Shown: positions 1 through 11,100, counted from the stretch's first letter. The stretch is 64,000 nucleotides of DNA from Procambarus clarkii (GCF_040958095.1 NC_091160.1:36202236-36266235), one strand, 5' to 3'. A program made the numbers and translations. Notes: generated by a model not told the origin, from the letters alone.

Positions 1-120
1 TGCGTGCGTGCGTGCGTGCGTGCACGGGTGCATGTGAGCGTGTTTACTGTTGTATAAAGTGACACGATATATTAGTATAGGCTTCTTGCTCCCGGGTCCT
101 CCCTACCAGTGCCTGACTCG

Positions 121-123
<3 letters not shown>

Positions 124-182
<59 letters not shown>
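124..182. repeat. (TA)n microsatellite
   Basis: About 60 bp of uninterrupted alternating T and A. Reading frames through it encode only Ile-Tyr runs and are not genes. Confidence 0.95.
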
Positions 183-184
<2 letters not shown>

Positions 185-300
185 GGTTGTTACATTCATA
201 GTACAAGAGCCAGTAGTACGCATAGCGTTTCGGGCAGGTCCCGAAACGGTCATAGCTCCTCGGCCAGGATACGAACCCATGACAAATGTTGGTCAAAACT
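183..300 (-). repeat. Interspersed repeat sharing a CATAGCGTTTCGGGCA core
   Basis: The segment shares the core CATAGCGTTTCGGGCA and the neighbouring word for 'tagtacgcatagcg' with the reverse strand of repeats near 37,135 and 38,165. It is probably the 3' region of a dispersed retroelement in minus orientation. From 301 to 887 I see nothing further that I can support. Confidence 0.5.
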
Positions 301-887
301 TATCACAGTCTCCGGATACATAAATGGATTACTTTTTAAGTTCAGTTTTTCGCGTTCTGACAGTATATTTATTCCCTCAGCGACGAGGCCCTTCCCGGGG
401 GGTGTCCCACTTTAATATATTCGGCTTTAAAATGGTTTTTGTATTGTTACATTCGGCTTATGTAGGTGACCTTCCTCCGAGGGTGGCCGTTGTTAGTCTA
501 TTGGCTCGTTCTCGTGGGTGTTTGGGTGCTTGTGTGTACCTAGTAGTGTTTGTTTAATGGTGCTTGTACAGGCAGGGAGGAATACCTGTTTAACCCGGCC
601 CTTCATAGTTGAGTTACTCCTGCAACGATATTCCTGGTTTTCTATGATTTTTCTAATATCATGCGTTTGGTCTGCTGACTTACGCAGCCCGTTCTCTTAA
701 GGTTTCCCAACGTCAAGGAAACGGTCAATGTAAAGTGTGTCCTCTACTAACCTACCAGAGGACCCACAACAGAAAACGGGACAGTACGTCACTTTCGCCA
801 GCCGCTTGCTTTTTTCTAGTACGACGATTTATTGGGCCTTATGTAACGCCTACGAGCGAAAAGCGACGATATTTGTAGGAGGACAGG

Positions 888-919
<32 letters not shown>

Positions 920-920
920 A
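888..920. repeat. (GTT)n microsatellite
   Basis: About eleven GTT/TTG triplets in a row. Confidence 0.9.
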
Positions 921-946
921 TAGATTCAGCTACTCGGAACAAGTTC

Positions 947-1576
947 CAAGTAGCACGGGCTATGGTGAGCCCGTAGCTTACCTGGCACAGGAGCGGGGCA
1001 AGTAGCATGGGCTATGGTGAGCCCGTAGTGGACTTACCTGGCACAGGAGCGGGGCAAGTAGCACGGGCTATGGTGAGCCCGTAACTTACCTGGCACAGGA
1101 GCGGGGCAAGTAGCACGGGCTATGGTGAGCCCGTAACTTACCTGGCACAGGAGCGGGGCAAGTAGCATGGGCTATGGTGAGCCCGTAGCTTACCTGGCAC
1201 AGGAGCGGGGCAAGTAGCATGGGCTATGGTGAGCCCGTAGCTTACCTGGCACAGGAGCGGGGCAAGTAGCACGGGCTATGGTGAGCCCGTAGCTTACCTG
1301 GCACAGGAGCGGGGCAAGTAGCATGGGCTATGGTGAGCCCGTAACTTACCTGGCACAGGAGCGGGGCAAGTAGCACGGGCTATGGTGAGCCCGTAACTTA
1401 CCTGGCACAGGAGCGGGGCAAGTAGCACGGGCTATGGTGAGCCCGTAACTTACCTGGCACAGGAGCGGGGCAAGTAGCACGGGCTATGGTGAGCCCGTAA
1501 CTTACCTGGCACAGGAGCGGGGCAAGTAGCACGGGCTATGGTGAGCCCGTAGTGGACTTACCTGGCACAGGAGCGG
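947..1576. repeat. 52-bp minisatellite, about 12 copies
   Basis: The tandem unit is about 52 bp and contains CAAGTAGCACGGGCTATGGT and GCCCGTAACTTACCTGGCAC. Units differ at C/T (GCACGGG versus GCATGGG) and A/G (GTAACTT versus GTAGCTT). Two units carry a short TGGA insertion (GTAGTGGACTT). Within each unit GGGCTATGGTGAGCCC is an imperfect palindrome. No coding role is seen. Confidence 0.93.
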
Positions 1577-1676
1577 CGCTGTGTGTGGAGGACAGGTTCT
1601 TTGTCTCCCTCTCCTCTTTGTCCAGTCTGTTCACCGTGTTCATCTATATCCAATCCGTTCCATGTGTTCATCTTCG

Positions 1677-1925
1677 GATGGAAGTGAGTGAAAGAGAGGG
1701 AGCAAGAGAGGCAGAGAGGAAAGAGAGGGAGTGAGAGAGAGGGAGAGAGGGAGGGAGGAAGTGGTGAAAGAGAGAGGGAGTGAGGGCCCGAATGCGTGGA
1801 TTTATAGAGATGGAGAGATGGAGAGTGAGGGAGGGGGGTGGAACAGTATGAGTACTAGCTATATGGATCCTGGGGAGTGAGGGAGAGAGGGAGAGAGTAG
1901 TGAGGACAGTGAGTAGTGGGGAGGG
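1677..1925. repeat. GA-rich low-complexity tract
   Basis: Purine-rich degenerate GAGAGG/GAGGGA sequence on the plus strand, bordering the large 21/23-bp minisatellite. Confidence 0.8.
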
Positions 1926-2279
1926 CTGACCAACGCACTGCAGTGGCTCCTGTCTACTGCTGTCTGTAACTCTCTCCGCTGGTACAACCATCTTGGTACA
2001 GTTCCACCAGCCTGGTCTACTACAGTGTGTGTGTGTGTCTGAGGGGCTACAGCCACTTTGGTACAAATAGTACCTGTGTACTGGTGTTATTAGCTTAGTA
2101 CAAGAAGTGATGATGTATGTACAACAAAGATATACACAGTTATGTATGGTACAATAAGTGATGTATGGTACAACAACGGTACCGTATGGGACAAGAGTGG
2201 TGTAATAGTGATGGCAATTGGTACAACCGTGATGTGTGTGGTGCAATCATGGTGTGGTACGGCAGTGATTTGGTACAAT

Positions 2280-3838
2280 CATGTTGGTGTGGTACAACCA
2301 TGTTGGTGTGGTACGACTATGGTAGTGTGGCACAGCAACAGTGGTGGAGTGTGGTACAACAGTGGTGGAGTGTGGTACAACAGTGGTAGAGTGTGGTACA
2401 ACAGTGGTAGAGTGTGGTACACAACAGTGCTAGAGTGTGGTACAACAGTGGTAGAGTGTGGCACAGCAACAGTGGTGGAGTGTGGTACAACAGTGGTGGA
2501 GTGTGGTACAACAGTGGTGGAGTGTGGTACAACAGTGGTAGAGTGTGGTACACAACAGTGGTGGAGTGTGTTACAACAGTGGTGGAGTGTGGTACACAAC
2601 AGTGGTAGAGTGTGGTACAACAGTGGTGGAGTGTGGTACAACAGTGGTGGAGTGTGGTACACAACAGTGGTAGAGTGTGGTACAACAGTGGTGGAGTATG
2701 GTACACAACAGTGGTAGAGTGTGGTACAACAGTGGTGGAGTGTGGTACAACAGTGGTAGAGTGTGGTACAACAGTGGTAGAGTGTGGTACAACAGTGGTG
2801 GAGTGTGGTACAACAGTGGTGGAGTGTGGTACACAACAGTGGTAGAGTGTGGTACAACAGTGGTGGAGTGTGGTACACAACAGTGGTAGAGTGTGGTACA
2901 ACAGTGGTAGAGTGTGGTACAACAGTGGTGGAGTGTGGTACAACAGTGGTGGAGTGTGGTACACAACAGTGGTTGAGTGTGGTACACAACAGTGGTGGAG
3001 TGTGGTACAACAGTGGTGGAGTGTGGTACACAACAGTGGTAGAGTGTGGTACAACAGTGGTAGAGTGTGGTACAACAGTGGTGTAGTGTGGTACACAACA
3101 GTGGTGGAGTGTGGTACACAACAGTGGTAGAGTGTGGTACAACAGTGGTAGAGTGTGGTACAACAGTGGTGGAGTGTGGTACAACAGTGGTGGAGTGTGG
3201 TACACAACAGTGGTAGAGTGTGGTACAACAGTGGTAGAGTGTGGTACAACAGTGGTGTAGTGTGGTACACAACAGTGGTGGAGTGTGGTACACAACAGTG
3301 GTGGAGTGTGGTACAACAGTGGTAGAGTGTGGTACAACAGTGGTGGAGTGTGGTACACAACAGTGGTGTAGTGTGGTACACAACAGTGGTGTAGTGTGGT
3401 ACACAACAGTGGTTGAGTGTGGTACACAACAGTGGTTGAGTGTGGTACACAACAGTGGTGGAGTGTGGTACAACAGTGGTAGAGTGTGGTACACAACAGT
3501 GGTGGAGTGTGGTACACAACAGTGGTTGAGTGTGGTACACAACAGTGGTGGGGTGTGGTACACAACAGTGGTTGAGTGTGGTACACAACAGTGGTGGAGT
3601 GTGGTACACAACAGTGGTGGAGTGTGGTACACAACAGTGGTGGAGTGTGGTACACAACAGTGGTGGAGTGTGGTACACAACAGTGGTTGAGTGTGGTACA
3701 CAACAGTGATGGAGTGTGGTACACAACAGTGGTTGAGTGTGGTACACAACAGTGGTGGGGTGTGGTACACAACAGTGGTGGGGTGTGGTACACAACAGTG
3801 GTTGAGTGTGGTACACAACAGTGGTGGAGTGTGGTATA
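2280..3838. repeat. 21/23-bp minisatellite, about 1.55 kb
   Basis: The unit is GTGGTACAACAGTGGTGGAGT (with a GTAGAGT variant). A 23-bp form has an extra AC (GTACACAACAGT). The left half is mostly the short form and the right end, after about 3340, is almost all the long form. Long open frames on both strands are by-products of a unit lacking stops in several frames. The edge units near 2100-2280 are degenerate relatives (GTGGTACAACCATG). Confidence 0.95.
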
Positions 3839-3949
3839 ACACACTATTGACCAAGACCTGCCATAATTACTCTACACAGTTCCTGGTCAACCAGCCTCCA
3901 ACTAGAGCAGTGTGTGAGGGCAAGAGTGACATAGGATTCTTCTTCAGGT

Positions 3950-4207
3950 TATCTTGAGATGATTTCGGGGCTTAGAGTCCCCGCGGCCCGGTCCCCGACC
4001 AAGACTCCTTTTTGTTACTCACCCCCCAGGAAGCAGCCCGTAGCAGCTGTCTAACTCCCAGGTATCTATTTACCGTTAGGTGAAAAAGGGTATCAGGTTG
4101 AAAGAAACTCTGTGTCCATTTGTTTCCGCCTCCCCCGGAGATGGAACCCGGAACCTTAGGACTACGAATCCCGAGCGCTGTTCACTCTGCTGTCAGGCCC
4201 CTGCCGT
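3950..4207 (-). mobile_element. tRNA-derived SINE (minus orientation)
   Basis: Reading the minus strand from about 4207, the head GGGGCCTGACAGC is followed by a tRNA-like region ending in a B-box-like GGTTCCGGGTTCC. Then come a body with TAAATAGATACCTGGGAGTT and a tail with GGCCGCGGGGACTCTAAGCC. The same element occurs in plus orientation at 37,691-37,963. It is a decapod-type SINE with a pol III head; this copy has decayed. Confidence 0.8.
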
Positions 4208-4225
4208 CGACGACACTGCTTATAT

Positions 4226-4254
4226 ATATCAGGGCATATATATATGCCCTGATA
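4226..4254. repeat. Short palindrome around a TA core
   Basis: The arms TATCAGGGCATAT and ATATGCCCTGATA face each other across two or three bases. It lies at the edge of the SINE and is probably a simple-repeat foldback. Confidence 0.6.
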
Positions 4255-4343
4255 CACTACTAGCATCAAGGCACATGCCTGTGTTGGTTTCCTTAGTGTA
4301 GACTGCAGAAATAACATCACATGAGACCAGAAGACATGGCAGG

Positions 4344-5027
4344 ATGTGCAGAATACCCCCGTTGAAGAGCAGAGGTGCAACAGGTACTCTGAGAGAGAAC
4401 TCTATCAACATCAGAGGCCCGAGACTGTTCAACACGCTTCCACTACACATAAGGGACATTACTGGCCGACCCCTCACAGTGTTCAAGAGAGAACTATCAA
4501 CATCAGAGGCCCGAGACTGTTCAACACTCTTCCACTACACATAAGGGGCATAACTGGCCGACCCCTCACAGTGTTCAAGAGAGAACTATCAACATCAGAG
4601 GCCCGAGACTGTTCAACACGCTTCCACTACACATAAGGGACATAACTGGCCGACCCCTCACAGTGTTCAAGAGAGAACTATCAACATCAGAGGCCCGAGA
4701 CTGTTCAACACGCTTCCACTACACATAAGGGACATAACTGGCCGACCCTTCACAGTGTTCAAGAGAGAACTATCAACATCAGAGGCCCGAGACTGTTCAA
4801 CACGCTTCCACTACACATAAGGGACATAACTGGCCGACCCCTCACAGTGTTCAAGAGAGAACTGTATAAACACCTCCAAAGGATACCTGATCAACCAGGC
4901 TTTGACTCATACGTCAAGCTGCGAACAGCAGCGTCCAACAGCCTGGTTGACCAGTCCAGCAACGAGGAGCCCTGGTTGACGACCGGGCCGCGGGGACGCT
5001 AAGCCCCGAAACCAACTCAAGGTATAC
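4344..5027 (+). mobile_element. LINE pol C-terminal remnant with internal tandem amplification
   Basis: Translated peptides such as [16 protein letters not shown] and [19 protein letters not shown] match the C-terminal end typical of non-LTR retrotransposon polymerases (R-G-P-x-L-F-N-x-L-P, then F-K-R-x-L-x-x-x-L). The segment is repeated in tandem between 4387 and 4865. Because the 92-bp unit is not a multiple of three, the polymerase frame jumps from copy to copy and the element is dead. Related tails lie at 23,700-23,990 and, inverted, at 58,590-58,890. Confidence 0.7.
4387..4865. repeat. 92-bp tandem repeat, about 5 copies
   Basis: Successive GTTCAAGAGAGAACTATCAA words are exactly 92 bp apart where measured (4481 and 4573). 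The unit is a piece of LINE coding sequence (see the overlapping element), so a minisatellite has arisen inside a transposon copy. Confidence 0.92.
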
Positions 5028-5410
5028 TGAGTGTGAAAGCCACCATTCCTTTCCCAGACTGTCACATGTAGGGAAGGCATCTTACCTTCACTATGGGTTA
5101 TTTAGCACGACACTTGGCAGGAATGAGCCCATGTGCTGCAGTAAGTGTTCAGTACCAGGTACTGGCACCTGTTCTATGGTACAACAATTAGCAAATGGAA
5201 CACCAAGGGGGTGGGGGGGGGGATCTATAACGACTCCATTTACCTGTTGATACATGCGACCATCAGAGCTCGTGAAGGGTGCTTCTCTGGCACGTGCTTC
5301 CAGTAGGTTGCTGAGCATGCGTTCTGGGATGGCTTGGGGAGCACAGGCTCCATCCCTGTAAACTCGCTCCATCATCACGCTACGCACTTTCTTACCCTAT
5401 GTAAGACACT

Positions 5411-5434
5411 ATTATTATTATTATTATTATTATT
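5411..5434. repeat. (ATT)n microsatellite
   Basis: About eight ATT triplets directly upstream of the predicted splice acceptor at 5448-5449. From 5028 to 5410 nothing else is recognised. Confidence 0.85.
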
Positions 5435-5451
5435 CTCGTCTCACCACAGGG

Positions 5452-5525
5452 ATGCGGTGCGACATCCGTATGTGTACATCATTCGTGACGGGCGCCCTGG
5501 CTGCCACCACCGTCACCCTCATCCT
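5452..5525 (+). CDS. Candidate gene, coding exon 1
   Basis: The exon opens at 5450 after CTCACCACAG with the ATG at 5452. It encodes [18 protein letters not shown] and further hydrophobic residues, ending in phase 2 at the GTAAGT donor (5526). The other two frames encode a stop or a polar peptide, so the hydrophobic frame is preferred. Confidence 0.4.
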
Positions 5526-8514
5526 GTAAGTCATCCTCCAGTAACCCTCACCTTACAAGGCTCTCTCTCACCAGTACTACCAATAATGTTTACATGTTGA
5601 CTTCCAGCCATCGACCACGTGGTCTCCGCCAGCTGGTCATGTTATTGTTGGCGGGCTTTTGACGTGGCCAGTGTTTATGACTCCATTCTCCTGCACCTCT
5701 TACTGTATAATTGATATGCAATATACCGGCCACTGTCACCTGCCCGTCTCAAAGTACACCTGGCCCTGTACACCTCGTCCTGTACACCTGGCCCTGTACA
5801 CCTGGTCCTGTACACCTGGCCCTGTACACCTGGTCCTGTACACCTGGTCCTGTACACCTGGCCCTGTACACCTGGTCCTGTACACCTGGTCCTGTACACC
5901 TGGTCCTGTACACCTGGTCCTGTACACCTGGTCCTGTACACCTGGTCCTGTACACCTGGCCCTGTACACCTGGTCCTGTACACCTGGTCCTGTACATCTG
6001 GTACAAGAGGTTGTACCATTCCACCACCAGTTCACACAACACGGGTGTAGTGTTCTCTTGATCACAGTATCTACACCCAAGATCATTATTGTGTCTTGTT
6101 AATATTTTTCAGGCATTCTCTAACTGCTTTTCTTAAACCTTCTCAAGTGTTTTTTTTTACGGTATTTAATGTTTTTGAGGTGGTGTAAAGTGTCATATTC
6201 CGCTTATTGCTACAGAGCACCTCACACTATACCAGAGCACCTCACACTATACCAGAGCACCTCACACTATACCAGAGCACCTCACACTATACCAGAGCAC
6301 CTCACACTATACCAGGGCACCTCACACTATACCAGGGCACCTCACACTATACCAGAGCACCTCACACTATACCAGGGCACCTCACACTATACCAGGGCAC
6401 CTCACACTATACCAGAGCACCTCACACTATACCAGAGCACCTCACACTATACCAGAGCACCTCACACTATACCAGAGCACCTCACACTATACCAGAGCAC
6501 CTCACACTATACCAGGGCACCTCACACTATACCAGAACACCTCACACTATACCAGAACACCTCACACTATACCAGAGCACCTCACACTATACCAGAGCAC
6601 CTCACACTATACCAGAGCACCTCACACTATACCAGGGCACCTCACACTATACCAGGGCACCTCACACTATACCAGAGCACCTCACACTATACCAGGGCAC
6701 CTCACACTATACCAGGGCACCTCACACTATACCAGAGCACCTCACACTATACCAGGGCACCTCACACTATACCAGGGCACCTCACACTATACCAGAGCAC
6801 CTCACACTATACCAGAGCACCTCACACTATACCAGAGCACCTCACACTATACCAGGGCACCTCACACTATACCAGGGCACCTCACACTATACCAGAGCAC
6901 CTCACACTATACCAGGGCACCTCACACTATACCAGGGCACCTCACACTATACCAGAGCACCTCACACTATACCAGGGCACCTCACACTATACCAGGGCAC
7001 CTCACACTATACCAGGGCACCTCACACTATACCAGAGCACCTCACACTATACCAGGGCACCTCACACTATACCAGGGCACCTCACACTATACCAGGGCAC
7101 CTCACACTATACCAGGGCACCTCACACTATACCAGAGCACCTCACACTATACCAGAGCACCTCACACTATACCAGAGCACCTCACACTATACCAGAGCAC
7201 CTCACACTATACCAGAGCACCTCACACTATACCAGAGCACCTCACACTATACCAGAGCACCTCACACTATACCAGAGCACCTCACACTATACCAGAGCAC
7301 CTCACACTATACCAGAGCACCTCACACTATACCAGAGCACCTCACACTATACCAGAGCACCTCACACTATACCAGAGCACCTCACACTATACCAGAGCAC
7401 CTCACACTATACCAGAGCACCTCACACTATACCAGAGCACCTCACACTATACCAGAGCACCTCACACTATACCAGAGCACCTCACACTATACCAGAGCAC
7501 CTCAACACTATACCAGAGCACCTCACACTATACCAGAGCACCTCACACTATACCAGAGCACCTCACACTATACCAGAGCACCTCACACTATACCAGAGCA
7601 CCTCACACTATACCAGAGCACCTCACACTATACCAGAACACCTCACACTATACCAGAGCACCTCACACTATACCAGAGCACCTCATACTAAGGTTTGTGT
7701 ATATTTCCCCAGCGTGCGTGTATTCCCTGGAACATACGTGGTGCTGCCGTGCGAGCCGACCGTCGCCAGCAGGCCGGGGGTGGTCGTCGACGAGTACCAG
7801 GACCGCCTCGACCCGGCGTCGCGGCAGTACCAGGACCGCCTCGACCCGGCGTCGCGGCAGTACCAGGACCGCCTCGACCCGGCGTCGCGGCAGTACCAGG
7901 ACCGCCTCGACCCGGCGTCGCGGCAGTACCAGGACCGCCTCGACCCGGCGTCGCGGCAGTACCAGGACCGCCTCGACCCGGCGTCGCGGCAGTACCAGGA
8001 CCGCCTCGACCCGGCGTCGCGGCAGTACCAGGACCGCCTCGACCCGGCGTCGCGGCAGTACCAGGACGTCCCGGCTCTTCATTTTGAACTGGGTTCTCCC
8101 AGGCACCGGGAGCCTGGTCCCCAGCACTCTTATCCCAGGACCAAACCCAGCGAGCTAGGGAAGAGCCACGACGCGGGGCCCTGGCAAATGGAGGTTGGGC
8201 CTGTCGACCTGTCGCACTCTGAGAGGAAAAGCAGGTTTTCCACTCTGCCGGACGGTCTTCAGCAGCAGCTACAGCAGCTGCTGTTGAGAGAACAGGAGAG
8301 AAGGGGCACACCTGGCACTAAGCAACTTAATCCTCAACAACACCAGAACATGCATCAGGAACACAACATTCAGCAACAACAGAAGATAATTGCAGAATTT
8401 ACAAAGAACTGGCAACCACAGGAGAAAACAATACAAGACCTCAACCATCCGAAGAAAATTCAACAGCAAATACATCAACAACAACAATTACAAATTCTAC
8501 AAGTGCAGAAATAG
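5452..8514 (+). CDS. Candidate two-exon gene: membrane-anchored or secreted protein with 11-aa repeats (function unknown)
   Basis: I do not recognise this protein. The proposed CDS joins 5452-5525 and 7713-8514 (876 nt, 291 aa). Exon one has a CACAG acceptor before it, so an upstream untranslated exon is implied, and it ends at a good GTAAGT donor. Exon two begins after TTTCCCCAG. The phases agree: two bases plus one complete a Leu codon. The joined N-terminus has a few charged residues and then a hydrophobic run of about 20 residues (about 10-30), fitting a signal peptide or type II signal anchor. There follow eight exact copies of [11 protein letters not shown], a Pro/Ser stretch and a Gln-rich, probably coiled-coil tail ending at TAG 8512-8514. 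The intron is filled by 14-bp and 20-bp minisatellites. A Golgi enzyme stem whose later exons I missed is an alternative. No transcript evidence is available. Confidence 0.4.
5750..6002. repeat. 14-bp minisatellite
   Basis: The unit is CCTGTACACCTGGT, alternating with CCTGTACACCTGGC, about 18 copies. It lies inside the predicted intron of the candidate gene. Open frames here on both strands are repeat artefacts. Confidence 0.93.
6217..7688. repeat. 20-bp minisatellite, about 73 copies
   Basis: The unit is CCTCACACTATACCAGAGCA. Variants carry GGGCA or GAACA at the end of the unit. One unit at about 7501 has a single-base insertion (CCTCAACACTAT), which shifts the register of everything to its right. 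GGGCA variants occur only to the left of about 7130. The array lies just upstream of the predicted acceptor at 7711-7712. Confidence 0.96.
7713..8514 (+). CDS. Candidate gene, coding exon 2 (terminal)
   Basis: The exon is G+C-rich over 7713-8250, unlike the flanking DNA, and then A-rich through a Gln-rich segment. Frame is set by the split Leu codon at the junction. It encodes [17 protein letters not shown], the 33-bp repeats, then a Q-rich C-terminus. Base composition and an open frame through eight repeats in one frame favour real coding. The repeats are nonetheless also open in two other frames, which weakens that argument. Confidence 0.42.
7795..8058 (+). repeat. 33-bp coding repeat, 8 perfect copies
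   Basis: Eight identical 33-bp units run from TACCAGGACCGCCTCGACCC to GCGTCGCGGCAG and encode [11 protein letters not shown]. No base differs between units, so the expansion is recent or homogenised. A partial ninth unit (TACCAGGAC) follows. Confidence 0.95.
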
Positions 8515-8767
8515 CAATGTGAAGTCTGTGAGTTACAAATACAATGATATTACATGCAAATATGATTGAAAATATAACAGCTCCAACAAGCATCACCTAG
8601 AAGCACTACAACACATGCTTCTCAAGAAACAAAGACACGAAACATAAGAGCATCAACACCTGCGTCATCACATCAACACACGTGTCACTAAGAAGCACAA
8701 GAACATCAACACCTGCGAACTAACACCCACGGCAACACGTAACAAGAACAACTGCACTGAAAAACAA

Positions 8768-8770
<3 letters not shown>

Positions 8771-8817
<47 letters not shown>
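8771..8817. repeat. (CA)n microsatellite
   Basis: About 23 CA units. The stretch from 8515 to 9000 holds no gene that I can see; it may include 3' untranslated sequence of the candidate gene. Confidence 0.95.
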
Positions 8818-8819
<2 letters not shown>

Positions 8820-9007
8820 ACATCCACGATCAGGAATTTGTACACCGGTTGACTGACAGTTGAGAGGCGGGACCAAAGAGCCAGAGCTCAACCCCCGCAA
8901 GCACAATTAGGGGTGAGTACAAGGCTTTTTATTATACAAGGAATACTTTTTATTTTCTTCTCCGAGGCTATGGGTCCCCACATTGGCACCACAGGTGGTA
9001 CCCTCAC

Positions 9008-9119
<112 letters not shown>

Positions 9120-9231
9120 GCTGTGCGTATCAGTGACTATATATACATATAATTATAAATTGCATTAATTGGGTACCTATAAACGAGTGCTCCACAATAT
9201 CATATTTCAAATGTACTGTATACAAATAAAA

Positions 9232-9242
9232 ATTATTATTAC

Positions 9243-9303
<61 letters not shown>
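9232..9303. repeat. (ATT)n microsatellite
   Basis: About 23 ATT triplets. Confidence 0.95.
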
Positions 9304-9304
<1 letters not shown>

Positions 9305-9506
9305 TAAACAAATAACAGGTGAAACAATTTGCGTCTCGCGCGCTGAGAATATTGAGAAAGAAAGGTTTGCTATAGCAGACACTACTGGTATAGATATCAT
9401 GCCTAGTATATCCGCGCCATACATGATGCCTATCAGTCATACCAAGTGTGTAGAAATTATGCGATATGCTGGGGAAATATACCTGATGAATGGGAACCAT
9501 AGCAGG

Positions 9507-9733
9507 TGTGGAAATCATAACAGATGTATAGGACCCTTAACAGATGTGTGGGAACCTTAACAGATGTGTGGGAACCTTAACAGATGTGTGGGAACCTTAA
9601 CAGATGTGTGGGACCCTTAACAGATGTGTGGGAACCTTAACAGATGTGTGGGAACCTTAACAGATGTGTGGGAACCTTAACAGATGTGTGGGACCCTTAA
9701 CAGATGTGTGGGAACCTTAACAGATGTGTGGGA
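9507..9733. repeat. 20-bp minisatellite, about 11 copies
   Basis: The unit is GTGTGGGAACCTTAACAGAT, with a minority GGGACC variant in three or four units. The segment from 9734 to 10,110 is AT-rich and I see nothing in it. Confidence 0.94.
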
Positions 9734-10110
9734 AACCACAACATTATATATATAATGTAATCGTAAGGAATTTAATGACATATTTGATGTCAAGCTTCCA
9801 CGTTACATATATCATGTCAAGCTGAGGAAGCCTATTATTTATTATTATGTATTAGATGTTAAGCTGAAAGAAATCTATCTGTGTGTAATACAGATGAAGA
9901 TGATCAATGTTACTGTAAATAATAACAAATTAACATAGTAGACATTTAAGAGTGTAAATTAAGAGATATAAGCAATGAAAGCCTCATTGTGTTGCGTCTG
10001 GTGAAAGATACTTAGCCTGAACCCATAATACCTGGCCAGTCACAGGTATTTGGCAGGAGATAAAGGTCCGAGTGTGTCTCTTGCTGCTGCTGCTGCTGCT
10101 ACCCTGGTCT

Positions 10111-10322
10111 CTGGGGAGCATTCTTCATGTACCTGGTTCACCTGACTGTGTGGGGAACATTCTTCATGTACCTGGTTCACCTGACTGTGTGGGGAACATT
10201 CTTCATGTACCTGGTTCATCTGACTGTGTGGGGAACATTCTTCATGTACCTGGTTCATCTGACTGTGTGGGGAACATTCTTCATGTACCTGGTTCATCTG
10301 ACTGTGTGGGGAACATTCTATA
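10111..10322. repeat. 39-bp minisatellite, array 1 (about 5 copies)
   Basis: The 39-bp unit contains ACCTGGTTCACCTGACTGTG and TGGGGAACATTCTTCATGT. It is the same family as the array at 11,803-12,047, with TTCA/TTCATGT in place of TCCA/TACATGT. Confidence 0.94.
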
Positions 10323-10330
10323 CGTACACC

Positions 10331-10410
10331 CAGAAATCACAATAGCGTATGCATCAAATGAACAAATATGAACATTTTTTCATTTGATGCATACGCTATT
10401 GTGATTTCTG
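10331..10410. repeat. Perfect 31-bp inverted repeat with an 18-bp loop
   Basis: The left arm (10,331-10,361) begins CAGAAATCACAATAGCGTAT. The right arm (10,380-10,410) is its exact reverse complement. The arm sequence resembles a dispersed repeat also seen at about 29,525-29,600 (CACAATAGTGTGATGCATCA), so it may be two head-to-head repeat ends. Confidence 0.9.
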
Positions 10411-11100
10411 TGTGTAATGAAGTAAGGACGAAGAGGTAGAATGGCCTATTGACATAGCTCGAGTGCATGGGGGGAGTTGTGTAAAACCCTGGTTTGTGTC
10501 TCGGAGAGGCTGCAGGATCCAAGTAAGTTCAGTAGAACTTCTGGTTTCAACTCTTTTGACCATGTCGTTGCTCAATCTATTAAGGCAGCGTCTGTGATGC
10601 TCTCGGACATAGGTTCGAATTGTAACGTAAGATTATGTTACTTTGTTGGGTAGATTAGATACACAGTGTTTGGTGAGTTTCATATTTGTTTAGTAGTCTT
10701 GATTACAGTAGTCGGTTGGTGGCATTGTCGTAGACTTTCAGACGGAGCTTGGAGCAGATCAGAGAGCTGAGTGAGGCCGGAGTCGCGGAGCTCTATGTGT
10801 GAGAGCGTGACGGCTCCATGGGGAATTGTGAGTGTCTGAACTCGGGGAGCGAGAACGTTGTAGCTCGATGCGGTCGTAGTCTGCTGTCTGTTCTGTGTCG
10901 AAGCTGTAGCGTCTTTGGGTCGATTAGAACTACCTACGCCACATTCTTGACTGTGGAAATTGTCCTGTCGACTATTCGCTTGCTTATATTCGGTGGCTAC
11001 ACCTCAGCTTATCTCTGAAGCTAGACACAGATATATTGAAATAATCAATGATGGAGTCAGAGTTTGTCTCCTGTGGATTCTTTCCCATATTGGTCTCTGA
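10411..11100. other. Unassigned sequence
   Basis: No gene is supported. Short open frames occur (for example 10,818-11,018) without splice context or a recognisable product. The 10,700-11,000 part is relatively G+C-rich and could be an unrecognised retroelement. Confidence 0.4.

Noticed and set aside
1-24. TGCG repeats at the left edge as a telomere end
   Set aside because: They are a short simple repeat and not the arthropod TTAGG motif.
2279-3844. 521-aa minus-strand open frame rich in His, Cys and Thr
   Set aside because: It is a translation of the 21/23-bp minisatellite. Several overlapping frames on both strands are equally open, with no splice or start context.
6169-7690. Long open frame through the 20-bp array continuing into the GC-rich exon
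   Set aside because: The array part has no coding signature and is open in more than one frame. A splice acceptor at 7711-7712 better explains where coding starts.
9507-9733. Regular short repeats resembling a CRISPR array
   Set aside because: The units are contiguous with no unique spacers, in a eukaryotic genome; it is a minisatellite.
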